Shown: one piece after another, positions 45,966-56,712 of the stretch
Position numbering within the stretch: the stretch's first letter is position 1
Layout of the letters: every line of letters starts with the position of its first letter
Source of the DNA: Onchidella celtica
Lineage: Eukaryota > Mollusca > Gastropoda > Systellommatophora > Onchidiidae
Direction of reading: 5' to 3'
Length of the DNA: 64,000 bases
Assembly: GCA_963931925.1 (NCBI GenBank)
Contig: OZ007582.1
Span: 24,896,224 to 24,960,223, forward strand
The notes under the pieces: generated by a model
What the model was told of the DNA's origin: nothing
What the model saw: only the letters and a program-made list of their open reading frames with translations
Databases searched by the model: none
Position numbers and translations under genes: made by a program

Positions 45966-46502
45966 GTATGTGCTAAACTGCCCGGGGCCGGACACGACAC
46001 GGATATACATTGTATCACTATCAACATGAGACACAGGCTTTATCTCGAATGTTAATTAATGTGCGTAAACTGGCATGGCTTTCTCCCATGGGAGAAAACA
46101 CTCTTTGTGTCTAGTGTATAAAGTATGTTGATTTCGTTTGCTTGTGGTTATCATATTTACCTTGTGACGAATCAGGGTGAAAGTAAGATTTATCACCTCC
46201 TTAGGGTCGACGTTGAGTTATGCAAATAATTATATTTAAATAGAGAAGGAGACCGTGAACAAATTTACCAAAAGATTTCTGACTCAAGGGCAAGAACGGA
46301 CATGCACAATAACTATCTTCTCTTCACAGAGAGCCTTCATTGTCACTGTGAAGTGAGATAGATGGAAGATCAATGCTCTTCGGTTTTTTCCTTCCTCTTT
46401 TTCATGTGTACATTAATTTGTTTTCATTTGTAGAGCTTGGGCCAATGGGCAAAACCCTCCCTATTATTTCTATATTCCTAGTCCCCTGAGCTGTCACAAT
46501 TT

Positions 46503-49500
46503 GCTTGTTAGCATTTTAAAAAGTGTCATCTTCACCGAGTTACAGCCCTTTGTTTACCAGCTCTTACGGCCCTTTGAATTAGGGAGAGGGTTTTTTCTTA
46601 AATTGTAAAACCATTACTATTAAACGTAAAGTGCATTTTAAATAGCTCAAATGAAAGTTAGAAGGTTAACCTATCTCACGGTACTGTGATACTTTGACAA
46701 AAAAAAATAATTTTGGTCATTTAAACTCAAGTTTTGTCCAATTTATTGTAAAATCGCAATACTTGACCACAACACATGAATAATATGTATATATACAATG
46801 TATTCAAACTCTGATTTCATATAAATGTTTGAGAAATACATGTAATTAAAGCAACCATGTAATAAAACCTTTTACTGAAAGAACTAATTGCCTATACACC
46901 TAATATAGTGACGTATTTAAAATGAACCATTAAGCATTTTAATTAGCTTTTCAAAGCTTTTAGATTTACCACCAGTAAAACAATGACACCATGAGAACAA
47001 AGTGACACAATATGTTCTTATCATAGTACTAAAATCAATGGAATATACAACAAGATTAAATGTAAACACCCTTAAAGCAATATAACATTGTATTTGCCAC
47101 ATTGATGTGTAAACAACTGATTTAAACAGGTGCTAAAACATATGACAGTCTAACACTCTTCATCATCAGTATCGACAAATTCTTCATCACTGGACAAAAA
47201 GTCATCAGATTCATTGAGAATTTCACTTTCTTCTTCTTCGTCATCCTGTGAGCCCAGATCGACTGAAAGAATATCTTGAAGCTCTTTTGGTAGGAAGTCC
47301 TTGCTGTACCATTTCACTTCAAGTCCAGCAGATGAGCTGATCTGCCATCCATTGTCCTCTGGTTTGAGAATGTCTGGAAAGTTGACATTTGATCTTCTCC
47401 ATATTTGGGTTTGGTAATTTGCTCTCTGAGTGTGAAGGAGTAACACATCTTTGCATGGGGGCATTTTGCTGAGATCCACTCCATCTGCATGTGAGAGGAT
47501 GCTTTTCTTTCCTTTGTAACTTTGCTTCATTCTGTCATACCTGACTTTGTCAACGCTGGTGTGTGCTCTGTTTCCATATAGCTGACAAACAAAGGCTTCT
47601 ATTTTGTTTTGATCTTTAGATGCAATGGTTTCTGAATTCCCAAATCTTGCAAATGTATCTTGAAGTTCTTGATCTTCTTGAAGGAGTTTTAGAGCTTTTA
47701 TCTTGCCCTTTCCGGCAAAACAGCTGGTGGAGTCACACCCAGTAAATGCGTGCATCCCCACAATGGCATCACGCAATACTTTTGGTATACCTGCAGAAAG
47801 CTCAGATATGTTCACTTGTCTTTTGTTGTTGGCTGTGCCAGTGTCAAAGATAAGCTTCTTGCCAATAATGTCACAGTTTGACAAAAGCAACACAAATACA
47901 TCAGTGTCTGGTGACCTGACTATGATGGTTTCTGATCCTTGTTGGGAAGCGTAGAGGCAGTGTAGTACAATTCTGGTATCAGCCTCCTCTTGTGAAGAAC
48001 ACAAATCTTGGACAGGGATTGAGTTTACTGACTCTTCATTTTCATCACTTGTAAGGAGTTCACAGCTTTCTTCAGAGACGAAAAACAGCTTCTTGTTCTT
48101 TAATAGCTGTGCATAAGCATCACTTTTCCACTCAGCATGCAGAAAACGTATAAGTGCCTTTTTGTTTTCTTCACTTAATAGGAATTCTTTCCAGTTCCTT
48201 GGAACTTTTGTTGCTGGTCCTTGCAACACATGTGTGCAGATGTTACTTGATCCTCTTCTGATACGTTCACAACTTTTAATGGAGTTTTTCTTATATGTAT
48301 CAGTCACAAAGTGTATAATAGCTGTCTGAGGTAAACAGAGAAATGCTTGCTTTGCAATGTCGCCAAATGTGCACTGACTTCCTGATAGGCAATGGAGTAA
48401 GGCATTTCCGTCCACAATAGAAGATGTGTCAGGCAATTTGGACATATCTTCAGATTCTACACAACCGTTCTCAAGCTTGTGCATAAGAGTTGCCTTGTTC
48501 GTTTTCAGAGGCAGGCCATCTGGTGAAGAAAGTGACCACGGGACAGGGCTCAGGGGATAAGTCAACACTTTTTTCATGTCTATCTCGTGTTCTTGCGACA
48601 AGACAAGTAATTGTCCAAACACATTTCTCTGAGCTTTAACTTTCACATCTTTCCTTGCTGCTTTTATTGAAGTCACTTTGGAAACTGAAGCAAATGTCCT
48701 TATTTTCGTTTTCTTCAAAGGCTTGTCTTTCAGTCGTGTTTCCACAAATTCTTCAAAGTTCTTGTTGCCAATGTATTCAACTTTTAGGAGGTCCTCTGTA
48801 ACATCACTATGCAAATTTTGTCCCGAGGATAAACATATCAGATTTTCTCTTTCAATGTCAAATGGGTTAAGAAAAGCTGAAAATGTTTCCATGGTCTTTT
48901 GCACAGCAGTTTCACTTAATTGCGCTTCTGCTGGGGTTGATTCCCTGTGAGTGTCAAAGTTTTTTGATTCCATGTTTGCCATCTCATATGTTGCAGACAC
49001 ATACTGGGCTCTGTTATGCCGTGTCACACACCATCTGTAGTAGGCGGACAAGCTTCTGCTGAACCCAACAATCCCACCACTGGTCTTTGCATGCTTGTTT
49101 ATGGTCTGCTCGATGGTCATGTCAACTGCAGTGCGGGTACCTGGTATACTTGATCTAGATACACTGAATCCATTTCTTTGAAGCAAATCCTTTGCTTCTT
49201 GTGGTAGATTGAAAAGCATGCTGTAGTATACACTAAGGTACTTTGCGTAGTTCTGATGGTTCATGCTAAACAGAAGAGGGCAGAGTTTTTGCCAGCAGAA
49301 AATGTGCAAACCCAAATTGTTTGTTTTGGTGGCAAATAGGAACTGAAGCAATAGCCATATCCTTTCCATATACTGAAGCCAGTATTGTGCAGTTTTGCCA
49401 AAATGGCCAGCTCCAACTTGTTTTTTGAATACTTCATACTGAGCGAACAACTGAACCAATTCTTCTGATGAAATGACACTTTCAAACACAGAATGACTTA

Positions 49501-50691
49501 TATTTGATTGAAGTTCTTTTGCATTTGATGACAAGTCCTTCAACAGTCCACCGCATCCTGTGTTGTTCAAAAATGAGGTAAACAGTAACCTTTCCAGTGC
49601 TTCTAGGACATGGGTGTGTACCCTCATGGCTCGATTATAATGTTTTCCAGATAAAACCTTTTCCAGTGAACCACTCGCACATAACCTCGCTTCAACTAAT
49701 ATTTCTTCCAGTCCTGAGCCTTGCATAACTTTTCCTACAGCTCCAAGATAGGACATCATCGTGTGGAATACGCCCAAATGAATAACAACATTCTTGTACG
49801 TTTCTGGGTGTTGCCACACAAGAGCATAAGCCTTCTTTGCCACTGCAAGATCAAAGGTTACAAATGTCCATTGCTGACCTGTTTCTCTTGTTGCATCCTG
49901 GGATATTTGTAGAACTTTTTGAACAGTTGACATATCGTTCACTGATGCATTGATAGGTGCCATGTAGTTCACAATTGATTGGGTTTCTGGTTGCTGTTGG
50001 TCTGATGTTGCTGATATCCAGCCTTTCCACCCAGGAAAGATGAACTTGTGTTCTACATTCAGTTCCAGTCGACAAAACATCCATAGGAAAAACGATTTTT
50101 TGACCAGGTCTTCACATTCGTAGCTAAATTCGGTTTCTGTCACATCAAACTTAGGTTCTACCTTTCCAGTGTCCAAGCATGTTTCTAGTTGTTGAGGAAC
50201 GAATGTGGCGGAACATTTCTTGGATTTGCAAATTTCCACGCCATTGCACGTCTGTTGACTTGCTGTGTTATCAGGTTGAGGTGGATCCCTGGATGGTTCC
50301 TGTATTATAATACTGTGAGTGGAATGAGTTGTTCCTGCTCCACTGGGTGTTTCCTCTGCCATGTCGACACTAGGCAAACACATGCAAGCATAAACAAACC
50401 AATATACCATTATAAAGATATCGTGTAAAAGTAGCAACCGTTGCAACAAAACCCCAAAGTTTTGACTATTCTTATATTTGTATACTTAACAAATTGATAA
50501 ATCATTTGTATTTTGAATAAGACAATGTATTTAGCTTTAATTTGATGTATTACAAAGTATATTTTGTTTCATTATAACACTTATACTTATAAAAACATTG
50601 AACATACCCCCTTATTTATCCAAGGGCAACAACTCAATTTTCATATTGCAATTTCCCAAGGAAAATGACACTTGTTTTAATGCTAACAAGC
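46503..50691 (-). mobile_element. Putative TIR element carrying the FEN/XPG-like nuclease gene
   Basis: The large minus-strand ORF lies between inverted repeats: GCTTGTTAGCATT...AGTGTCATCTTC at 46503-46533 and the complement of GCTTGTTAGCATT...AGTGTCATTTTC at 50661-50691 (27 of 31 bases match). Further in, GAGTTACAGCCCTTTG (46536-46551) pairs loosely with the complement of a GAGTTGTTGCCCTTGG block near 50622-50638. No target duplication touches the repeats, but the 11-mer GAGCTGTCACA occurs at 46488-46498 and 50810-50820, outside both. The decayed relative at 40312-42548 shows the family is dispersed. Mobility is inferred. Confidence 0.5.
47150..50362 (-). CDS. Large protein with a FEN/XPG (PIN-like) nuclease domain, intact
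   Basis: The frame is open to 50449 (1099 codons); I prefer the internal start at 50362 (MAEETPSGAG) because the 29 residues before it are an atypical hydrophobic stretch. Numbering here is from 50449. The N-terminal half has blocks WTFVTFDLAVAKKAY, HLGVFHTMMSYLGAVGKVM and SGKHYNRAMRVH, shared with large uncharacterised proteins I recall from cnidarians and other invertebrates. The C-terminal half shows, in order, IVDGNALLH (D680), HFVTDTYKK (D717) with ERIRRG, EEADTR (E821, E822, D824), SPDTDVFVLL (D848, D850) and AFTGCDSTSCFAGKGKIKAL (D906), then an acidic tail. Order and spacing mirror the metal-binding acids of FEN1/XPG 5'-nucleases, including the GCD-x(6-8)-GxG helix-turn-helix. The fold assignment is my inference. 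A polyadenylation signal candidate lies on the minus strand at 46746-46741. Confidence 0.85.
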   Translation of the reverse strand: MAEETPSGAGTTHSTHSIIIQEPSRDPPQPDNTASQQTCNGVEICKSKKCSATFVPQQLETCLDTGKVEPKFDVTETEFSYECEDLVKKSFFLWMFCRLELNVEHKFIFPGWKGWISATSDQQQPETQSIVNYMAPINASVNDMSTVQKVLQISQDATRETGQQWTFVTFDLAVAKKAYALVWQHPETYKNVVIHLGVFHTMMSYLGAVGKVMQGSGLEEILVEARLCASGSLEKVLSGKHYNRAMRVHTHVLEALERLLFTSFLNNTGCGGLLKDLSSNAKELQSNISHSVFESVISSEELVQLFAQYEVFKKQVGAGHFGKTAQYWLQYMERIWLLLQFLFATKTNNLGLHIFCWQKLCPLLFSMNHQNYAKYLSVYYSMLFNLPQEAKDLLQRNGFSVSRSSIPGTRTAVDMTIEQTINKHAKTSGGIVGFSRSLSAYYRWCVTRHNRAQYVSATYEMANMESKNFDTHRESTPAEAQLSETAVQKTMETFSAFLNPFDIERENLICLSSGQNLHSDVTEDLLKVEYIGNKNFEEFVETRLKDKPLKKTKIRTFASVSKVTSIKAARKDVKVKAQRNVFGQLLVLSQEHEIDMKKVLTYPLSPVPWSLSSPDGLPLKTNKATLMHKLENGCVESEDMSKLPDTSSIVDGNALLHCLSGSQCTFGDIAKQAFLCLPQTAIIHFVTDTYKKNSIKSCERIRRGSSNICTHVLQGPATKVPRNWKEFLLSEENKKALIRFLHAEWKSDAYAQLLKNKKLFFVSEESCELLTSDENEESVNSIPVQDLCSSQEEADTRIVLHCLYASQQGSETIIVRSPDTDVFVLLLSNCDIIGKKLIFDTGTANNKRQVNISELSAGIPKVLRDAIVGMHAFTGCDSTSCFAGKGKIKALKLLQEDQELQDTFARFGNSETIASKDQNKIEAFVCQLYGNRAHTSVDKVRYDRMKQSYKGKKSILSHADGVDLSKMPPCKDVLLLHTQRANYQTQIWRRSNVNFPDILKPEDNGWQISSSAGLEVKWYSKDFLPKELQDILSVDLGSQDDEEEESEILNESDDFLSSDEEFVDTDDEEC

Positions 50692-51740
50692 TGATTAATT
50701 TAGCTTAAGATCTATATTAACGAGAAAAGATAGTGTCAAATCCCCCCCCCCCGGGGAGGGGGGGGTTCTGCTGGCCTCCCGTCTATTGGTGCCATAGCAC
50801 ACTTGTCCAGAGCTGTCACATCGCCATCCTTTGTTCTGTTCGTCTTCTTCCCGAGACCGTGACTATCATTATCGCTGTGCCTCAGCCATTTCATCTCCTT
50901 CGTTGAAGAGTCGCTGACGGCTCATTGATTTCCTCACGCGTGTCCTCTTCAGGATGACGATTCTAAGAGAAGACGGGCCAGTCAGTATAACATTACACTT
51001 TTGGAAACTTGTTCTTTTTTACCTTTTCTCAAGTTTTTCAACTTAAGTTAGCCCTACAAAGATTAGGAAGACCAAAGATTGCATATTTTATTATTATATT
51101 TTTTTACTTTCATATATAAAATATTTTTTGTTAAGAATTCTTTGCATAGCTTTGTTGTTATTTGATGTTAAAGCAGGATTTTGCAAAATACCGGTTTTTT
51201 TTTCCTTGCCAAAATTTCGAGGTGACCTAGTCCTAGCTCCATAGATTTCCTTTTTTGTTCTGTCGTATTGGATTTGTTCTAATTATATAATACTGTCATT
51301 AGTTCGTTTCATTAAAATTTAGAAAAGACTCTTTTTTGAGGAAAAACTTTTTTTTTAACCAATGTACCGATTATTTCAAAAATTTGCTGGGGGCATTTAG
51401 GCACAATTCGTCTCAATTACAGAGTTGTTGTTTTTTTCAAATGCGATTCGTCGAGTTTCGGGCCTTTTCCCCTGTGCAATTTATTAAAGTTATATATAAA
51501 AAAAAAAGGTGGTGTCGCGAAAATTAATGTTGAAAACTCTCAAAACAAAACGCCCCATATACTTTTCAACAATTGTGAACTTTCCCTCAAAATATGTAAA
51601 TATGTATTCCCAGAATTGCACGGGCTTAATGGGCAAGTCATCATCTCCAGTATGAATGCGATGAGCACTGCTGTGCACTAGAAAACGTAAACAATGTACC
51701 ACCCACCATAGATAAATAATATATCCCTAGTCTGTGCCAC
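50692..51740. other. Intergenic, no gene recognised
   Basis: Contains a C-run/G-run palindrome at about 50742-50766 and AT-rich DNA. No exon recognised. Confidence 0.4.
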
Positions 51741-52107
51741 CCACAGACTAATAAAATACCCAGACTGGATGATCCCATTGTGTGACGTCACAAAACAGCG
51801 AAAGGTCATGAACCATCCGCCACATTAGGTTTACGGTATCGACCGACGCTTCAGCATAGCTACAATTTTGAATGACACCCTTTTGATGCGCCTACTGAAC
51901 GCGGAAGTTTGGTTCCGCACCAAGAAATTAATACATGTACAAACAATGTTGACAAATAAAAAGAAATTTTTACCGCAGATAGCACTAGAATCGGAATTTC
52001 CCGAGCGGCGGCCATGTAGGTTATATGGCCGCCGCTCGGGAAATTCCGTAAAAAACGACATAGCCCGAAGCTCGTGTTTCCAGTCTGGTTAATTTATTAG
52101 TCTGTGG
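51741..52107. mobile_element. MITE with a central GC-rich hairpin
   Basis: Terminal inverted repeats CACAGACTAATAAAATACCC (from 51742) and the complement of GGTTAATTTATTAGTCTGTG (to 52106), both continuing with CAGACTGG inward. Near the right side a strong hairpin pairs GGAATTTCCCGAGCGGCGGC (about 51992) with its complement (to about 52047) around an 11-base loop. No transposase. Target duplication unclear. Confidence 0.65.
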
Positions 52108-52169
52108 TACCACCATGTAAATCTTCTAAACTCCTGAACTTTCGAATAGAGAGACAGGGATTTTTAGAC

Positions 52170-52837
52170 TTAAGCTAGGTTTCAATGTGTACTTAATGCG
52201 TAATGCGTAAACAACGTTTACATGGAAACTTAACTAAAGTGTATCCATGTGTGCGTGATGCGTGATACGTTGTGCGTATTCGATCGAGCCATCGTTCGAA
52301 TATGCATCACGCAGCTATACGGACACCGGAAGCTAGAAATTCCCTCCCCAGATTTCCCAAAAATACATGTTTCTGCACGTGTGTTTTCGACAAGCTGTCA
52401 CAAAATGCCACGAAATTTCGTCCCAGATAATGTTCTTGTGCAAAGTGCCAGCGAAAATACTGATGGAATCGTTCTGAATCCAGTTCTAATTCTTTAACAA
52501 GATAGTGGTACACACCAAACTTTTTCCTTTGTTGCAATATTTCATGAATCCACCACCTGTGTTGTCTTTTCCTCATTCTCTTAAAATAGTAATACTAAAG
52601 TCAAAAAGTAACAATGTCTTCAAACTCCTCTTCCTGTTTCCTGGAATATCAAGACAAGCAAAGAGCCATAGCCCTATGAATACCAAAATGTGATGTGTTT
52701 AGAACCAAAAAGGACAAACTGACGGATCACGAACATATACATGCACACATGGAAAAAGGCAATGCGCAATACGTAATGCGTATTGCGCATTACGTGTTGC
52801 ACATTATGCATAACGTACACATGGAAACCTAGCTTAA
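52170..52837 (-). mobile_element. PIF/Harbinger-type element, internally deleted
   Basis: Inverted ends GCTAGGTTTCAATGTGTAC (52174) and GTACACATGGAAACCTAGC (ending 52833) are flanked by TTAA at 52170-52173 and 52834-52837. This fits the TTA/TAA target of PIF/Harbinger, or a 4-bp TTAA. Subterminal AATGCGTAATGCG/ATTGCGCATTACG repeats occur at both sides. It carries only an N-terminal piece of the transposase, so it is non-autonomous. Confidence 0.7.
52400..52576 (-). pseudogene. PIF/Harbinger (HARBI1-like) transposase, N-terminal fragment
   Basis: Minus-strand frame MRKRQHRWWIHEILQQRKKF, followed by GVYHYLVKELELDSERFHQY and F. The basic run, RWW-x-H-P/E, then hxx-Lv-EL-x-D-x-x-x-F-x-x-YFR is the conserved entry of PIF/Harbinger transposases, upstream of their DDE domain. 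Similarity ends after YFRW; the following codons (open to 52307) are unrelated and the catalytic domain is absent. Confidence 0.7.
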
Positions 52838-53396
52838 GAGACCCAATTTGTACTAGCGAGAAAATGACCTACTTAGACAGACATGTGGGAAAAGAGGCAA
52901 AATAAACAACGTAATCACAACAATTCAAATGTGAAGGAATGTTGTTAAAGTTCTGCATAAAACACAGGAAAGCTCTTACAATGGACAACTGTCAGTGTCA
53001 GTCAGCACAGGTGATTTACGCTGGCAGAAAAACTGCACGCTGATTGTTATGTGCCATCACCCCTGATATTTGATGAAATGCTGATGCCAAAAAGATATTA
53101 TTCCAAATCCCTCTGTGTTTGTTTATTATGTTGTTGTCAACATATGGTAACATCATGTTCTTACGGTGCCGTGGATGCAATAATAATATTGTAGTCTCTC
53201 CAGAGAATTTCAGGAAAAATTATCGTAATAGCATCTGCAACATTCCATTCAAGATATTTATTAATACTGTATACTATTATTCGTCAGTTTCCCAAAGTCT
53301 GTAAATATTCGCAAAGGAAAATAAAATTTCTGCCATTCTAACCATTTTTGAATCTAATCCGAACACCATGATAACATTATAATGACATAAAACTAA
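52838..53396. other. Intergenic, no gene recognised
   Basis: AT-rich sequence between two TIR elements. Nothing supported. Confidence 0.35.
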
Positions 53397-53397
53397 A

Positions 53398-55589
53398 AGC
53401 TGTGTTCTCATGTGTACGTAAACGGAAATGAAAATGTTAAAATCCATCAAGTAGTAAAACAGAAAGGGTGTTCTCATGTGTGCGGAAACGGAAACGAAAA
53501 CGACGTGCGGAAACGCCTAATTTTATTTATTTTTTTCGCACTGGGCAGCGATTTTAGCCGTGGCCGCACAGCCGCAGGCCGGAACTTACGTATTTCCCGC
53601 CTTTTTTTTTTCCCCGAGCTTTTTTGGTATGAACTGAAGCGTGGCTCTCTGGGCCAACCAATGTGGCGGAAACCTTCGTATTGCAATGATACCAAGACCG
53701 TCGCACATATCGAAAAGTGATATGGAGAAACTCATTGAGCTTGTTACTAATGTTAGACAAAACAAGAGACTTTTTACACAAAGACTGCCATTTACACAAA
53801 TATATTTGGGAAAGTATAGTGTATAGCAAAGGCGATGGGGAGAAATTATATGACTGTTGAGTTTATGCTTCATCATTCACTTCATTTATTTGACTTCACA
53901 TTTGTATTCAATTGTTGTCTTCGTAAAGCTGTCAAGAAACTGCTGCTACGTGAATACAATGCTTACCAGCTAAACTCAGATCTTAATCATAATGTATGTA
54001 ATAATCATTATCAGTGGGTCCATTTTATAGACGGCTGTTTTAACATCAACCCTATAGGTATATTTGGGTGAAATCTAGGATTGATATTATCAATTTTTTT
54101 ACTCCCTCCATACCCACTCCGCAACCACGCACACCTTTCACAATCTTGCCACCCCCCCCCCCCCCGGCACGTATGAGCTGCTATTAGAATGGTGAATGTC
54201 CATGATAAGGCCTTGATGTTATAAAACTTGGTAGCATTTTGTATGGACTAGATCTAGATATGCATTATTTGACTGTTGTATAAGATTAAGAAACCAAATC
54301 TATTATTTAATTTGACTTTTATAAAATCCAGCAATTTAATTTGCTTTTTCGGTTTTCGTCCTTTTAATATAAAATTATTATCATAATTTAAATTGCACAA
54401 ATCCCCATGCTTTCCGATCCCTCCCCCGCCGCCATGTACAATTTTCATTCGCTAACACTCTCCCACTACCTTTCCCCTTTACGGCTCTTATAACAAGAGC
54501 TCTTTGGATCTCTATTCCAGCATTCCTGAGTTGAGAATATATACAACACATAATATTAATAAACATGTACATTATCTGTATCATAACATGATCGCTTTAA
54601 GTAAGTGTGGTGTCTTTGAGAATTGTGCATTAAAAAAAACAAAAAAAACAGCAGGGCTGAAAGTGCTGAGATTTCTCCAATACAGATTAGAGATCAGAAT
54701 TATCTGCAATTACACCACTACCGGGCGAAGACCTATTCGTTTAAAAAATGGAAAAAAGGGGATGACTGTAATGAAACATCTGTATCATTGTCAACCATTG
54801 TAATTCTTGTGACAAACAATACAAGACAAGATATAACTTTATTACCCTATAGTTAGGAAATTTGTAGTCACAGCATCAGTGGTAAAACTACATTGAATAC
54901 AGTACCAAAAGGCACACATGTCCCTAAACACATACCGCACACATGCACATTGCTCACATATTACCAGTAAAAAAAAGAAAAAAAAAACTCCCACACACTG
55001 TCAGAACAATCGATTTGGAAAACTCACAACATACTGTAATGTACCAAATTAGGAAACATTACTGCTTCGAATGCTGGATGGCAAAAAAGATCACCTACAA
55101 AGCTTTCTGTTTGTCTTTATGTACATTATTCGTCTACTTCTTTGAGATCGGACTATTTGATGGAACAAGAGGTGGGAGAAATAATTTAGAATTGATATCA
55201 GTACTCTTCCTCAATTTCTCATACATTTTACGCTGCAACATGTCAGTTTCAACGGAGCTGAAAGAAAGAATGGAAAAATAATCGTGGAACCATCACCGGC
55301 GCTCTCGACGACGTTTTTGTTTTCTTTTAATATATCTGTGATGGAGGAGTGATATTAAAATCAACTCCTCCCGAAGCAAGAAACTGCATTCAGCCCTGGA
55401 CTTAACAGGTACCATGGTGGTAGAGAGAGAAAAAATTGCAGACTGCAAAGAACGAATCTCATGACTAGAGAAACAAAAGTGATATTTTCCTATATTTTGA
55501 CCGTTTCCGTTTCCGTAAACATGGAAATACAAAATTTTATTTCCGCATATCATTTTCGTTTCCGTTTCCGTACACATGAGAACACAGCT
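53398..55589. mobile_element. Harbinger-like TIR element, about 2.2 kb
   Basis: Ends AGCTGTGTTCTCATGTGTAC (53398) and GTACACATGAGAACACAGCT (to 55589) are exact inverted repeats; inside both, runs of GGAAACGGAAA-type motifs continue the inversion (53411-53440, 55500-55570), and the left motif is repeated at 53470-53512. The TIR style (GCTGTGTT-C-CATGTGTACG) resembles PIF/Harbinger elements. No DDE domain was found; only a short MADF-like segment is present. The flanks read TAAA and TTAC, so the target duplication is ambiguous. Confidence 0.7.
53641..53826 (+). pseudogene. Possible MADF/Myb-like accessory-protein fragment
   Basis: The frame contains SDMEKLIELVTNVRQNKRLF, resembling the first helices of a MADF DNA-binding domain (LIELVR-x(4)-LY/F). 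PIF/Harbinger elements often encode such a second protein beside the transposase, which fits the surrounding TIRs. Only about 35 residues are comparable and the expected tryptophan-containing second half is missing, so this is tentative. Confidence 0.35.
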
Positions 55590-56354
55590 TTACACTGATC
55601 ATTAAATATAACCAAAGAACTTCACGATCATGAAAGCAAAAAAAAAAAAGTATTTATTGCCCCCCCCCCCCCCCAAATGTTAAAAAATGCAAGAAAAGCT
55701 TAATGTTCAATTGTAATACGTATACATTTGAGATAGAACTGCTCCTGAAACAAGAAAGGATGCGCCATACAACTGCACAAATTCTAACAAATGGCGGAAT
55801 TTCATGCGACGACAAACGATCGAAGCATGCTGCAATGCTGCAGCAAAAAGTAATATAGATTTCATGTTTTCTTACCTAGGTGTCTTGGGCTGAATTTTAT
55901 TTTGACATAATATCTTTTTCAGCCGCCACTAAACGTTTCCCCTGAAGACAGGGGGAGGGGGAAGCAGTCATGATACTGAAATTTCTCTGAAGCTGCCCAG
56001 ACTCTCATTCTATAGACCGCTGGTGCGATTTCATTGCACAATCATTCCTGTTAGTGTTACAGCTGACGTCGAAAGTGCTTTGATTTAAATGATTCTTGTC
56101 ACTTTTGAGTTTGAGTTTGGGTTTCATGGGGTGTCGATCTCGATGCAATAACGGCCACTTTGCGCCTTTCACATTTTTTTGTTATCTCATATTATTGGGT
56201 TAGTTTTCAGCTTTCAAATTCTTATTAATATAAGAAATAATAAAAATAAGAAAAAGTGAAGTGAAAAGACTAAAGGGAAAAGGCCCGTACTGTCAAGTAT
56301 GTCTGTATGAATATTGTAAATACGATAAAACTCTGTCAAATCAACTGTTAAAAT
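55590..56354. other. Intergenic with poly-C run and small dispersed motif
   Basis: Poly-C at about 55660-55674. The segment 56104-56175 (GAGTTTGAGTTTGGGTTTCA ... ATAACGGCCACTTTGCG) is the third copy of the motif at 21071 and 23118. No gene recognised. Confidence 0.4.
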
Positions 56355-56600
56355 CAGGCAAAAAGAAAGTTGTATGTAGCGAAACCCTGCGTGAGAAATA
56401 AAACCCAAACGATACAAAGCAAACTAAAGAGAAGACAGAAAATGCTCAAATTTTCGGCTTTCGTCTTTATCAAGACAAAAAAAAAAAAATGGAACAGAGG
56501 AAATAATCGAACAATGAAAGATTCCAACAGTAAATGTATAGAATCGAAGCGAAACAGGATATGTTACTAATCTGCGAGTTCTTGCTTGGTTAGCAGCACA
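56355..56600 (-). repeat. Inverted copy of the dispersed repeat at 14990-15200
   Basis: The complement contains CAAGAACTCGCAG, GTTTCGCTTCGATT, AAAGACGAAAGCCGAAAATT, CTTCTCTTTAGTTTGCTTTG and GTTTGGGTTTTATTTCTCAC in the same order as 15010-15195. Confidence 0.7.
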
Positions 56601-56624
56601 AAAGCACGTCCGTCTGCCAAAACG

Positions 56625-56712
56625 TTTGGGCTTTATTTCTCACGCAGGGTTTCGCTACTTACGACTTGTGACCCCACAGTTTTTCTGTGGTTTTTATAAT
56701 ATTTTGTCAAAT
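56625..56712 (+). repeat. Short copy of the CACAGTTTTTCTG dispersed repeat
   Basis: GGGCTTTATTTCTCACGCAG ... TGTGACCCCACAGTTTTTCT; with 56355-56600 it forms an inverted pair about 25 bp apart. Confidence 0.6.

Larger units (their letters stand above)
44778..46487. other. Intergenic with CT tract, hairpin and short tandem repeat
   Basis: A long C+T-rich tract (44985-45240) produces spurious Ser/Leu-rich and Glu/Arg-rich ORFs. A perfect 16-bp-arm hairpin lies at 45343-45378. A roughly 60-bp imperfect tandem repeat lies at 45834-45965. No gene recognised. Confidence 0.5.
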
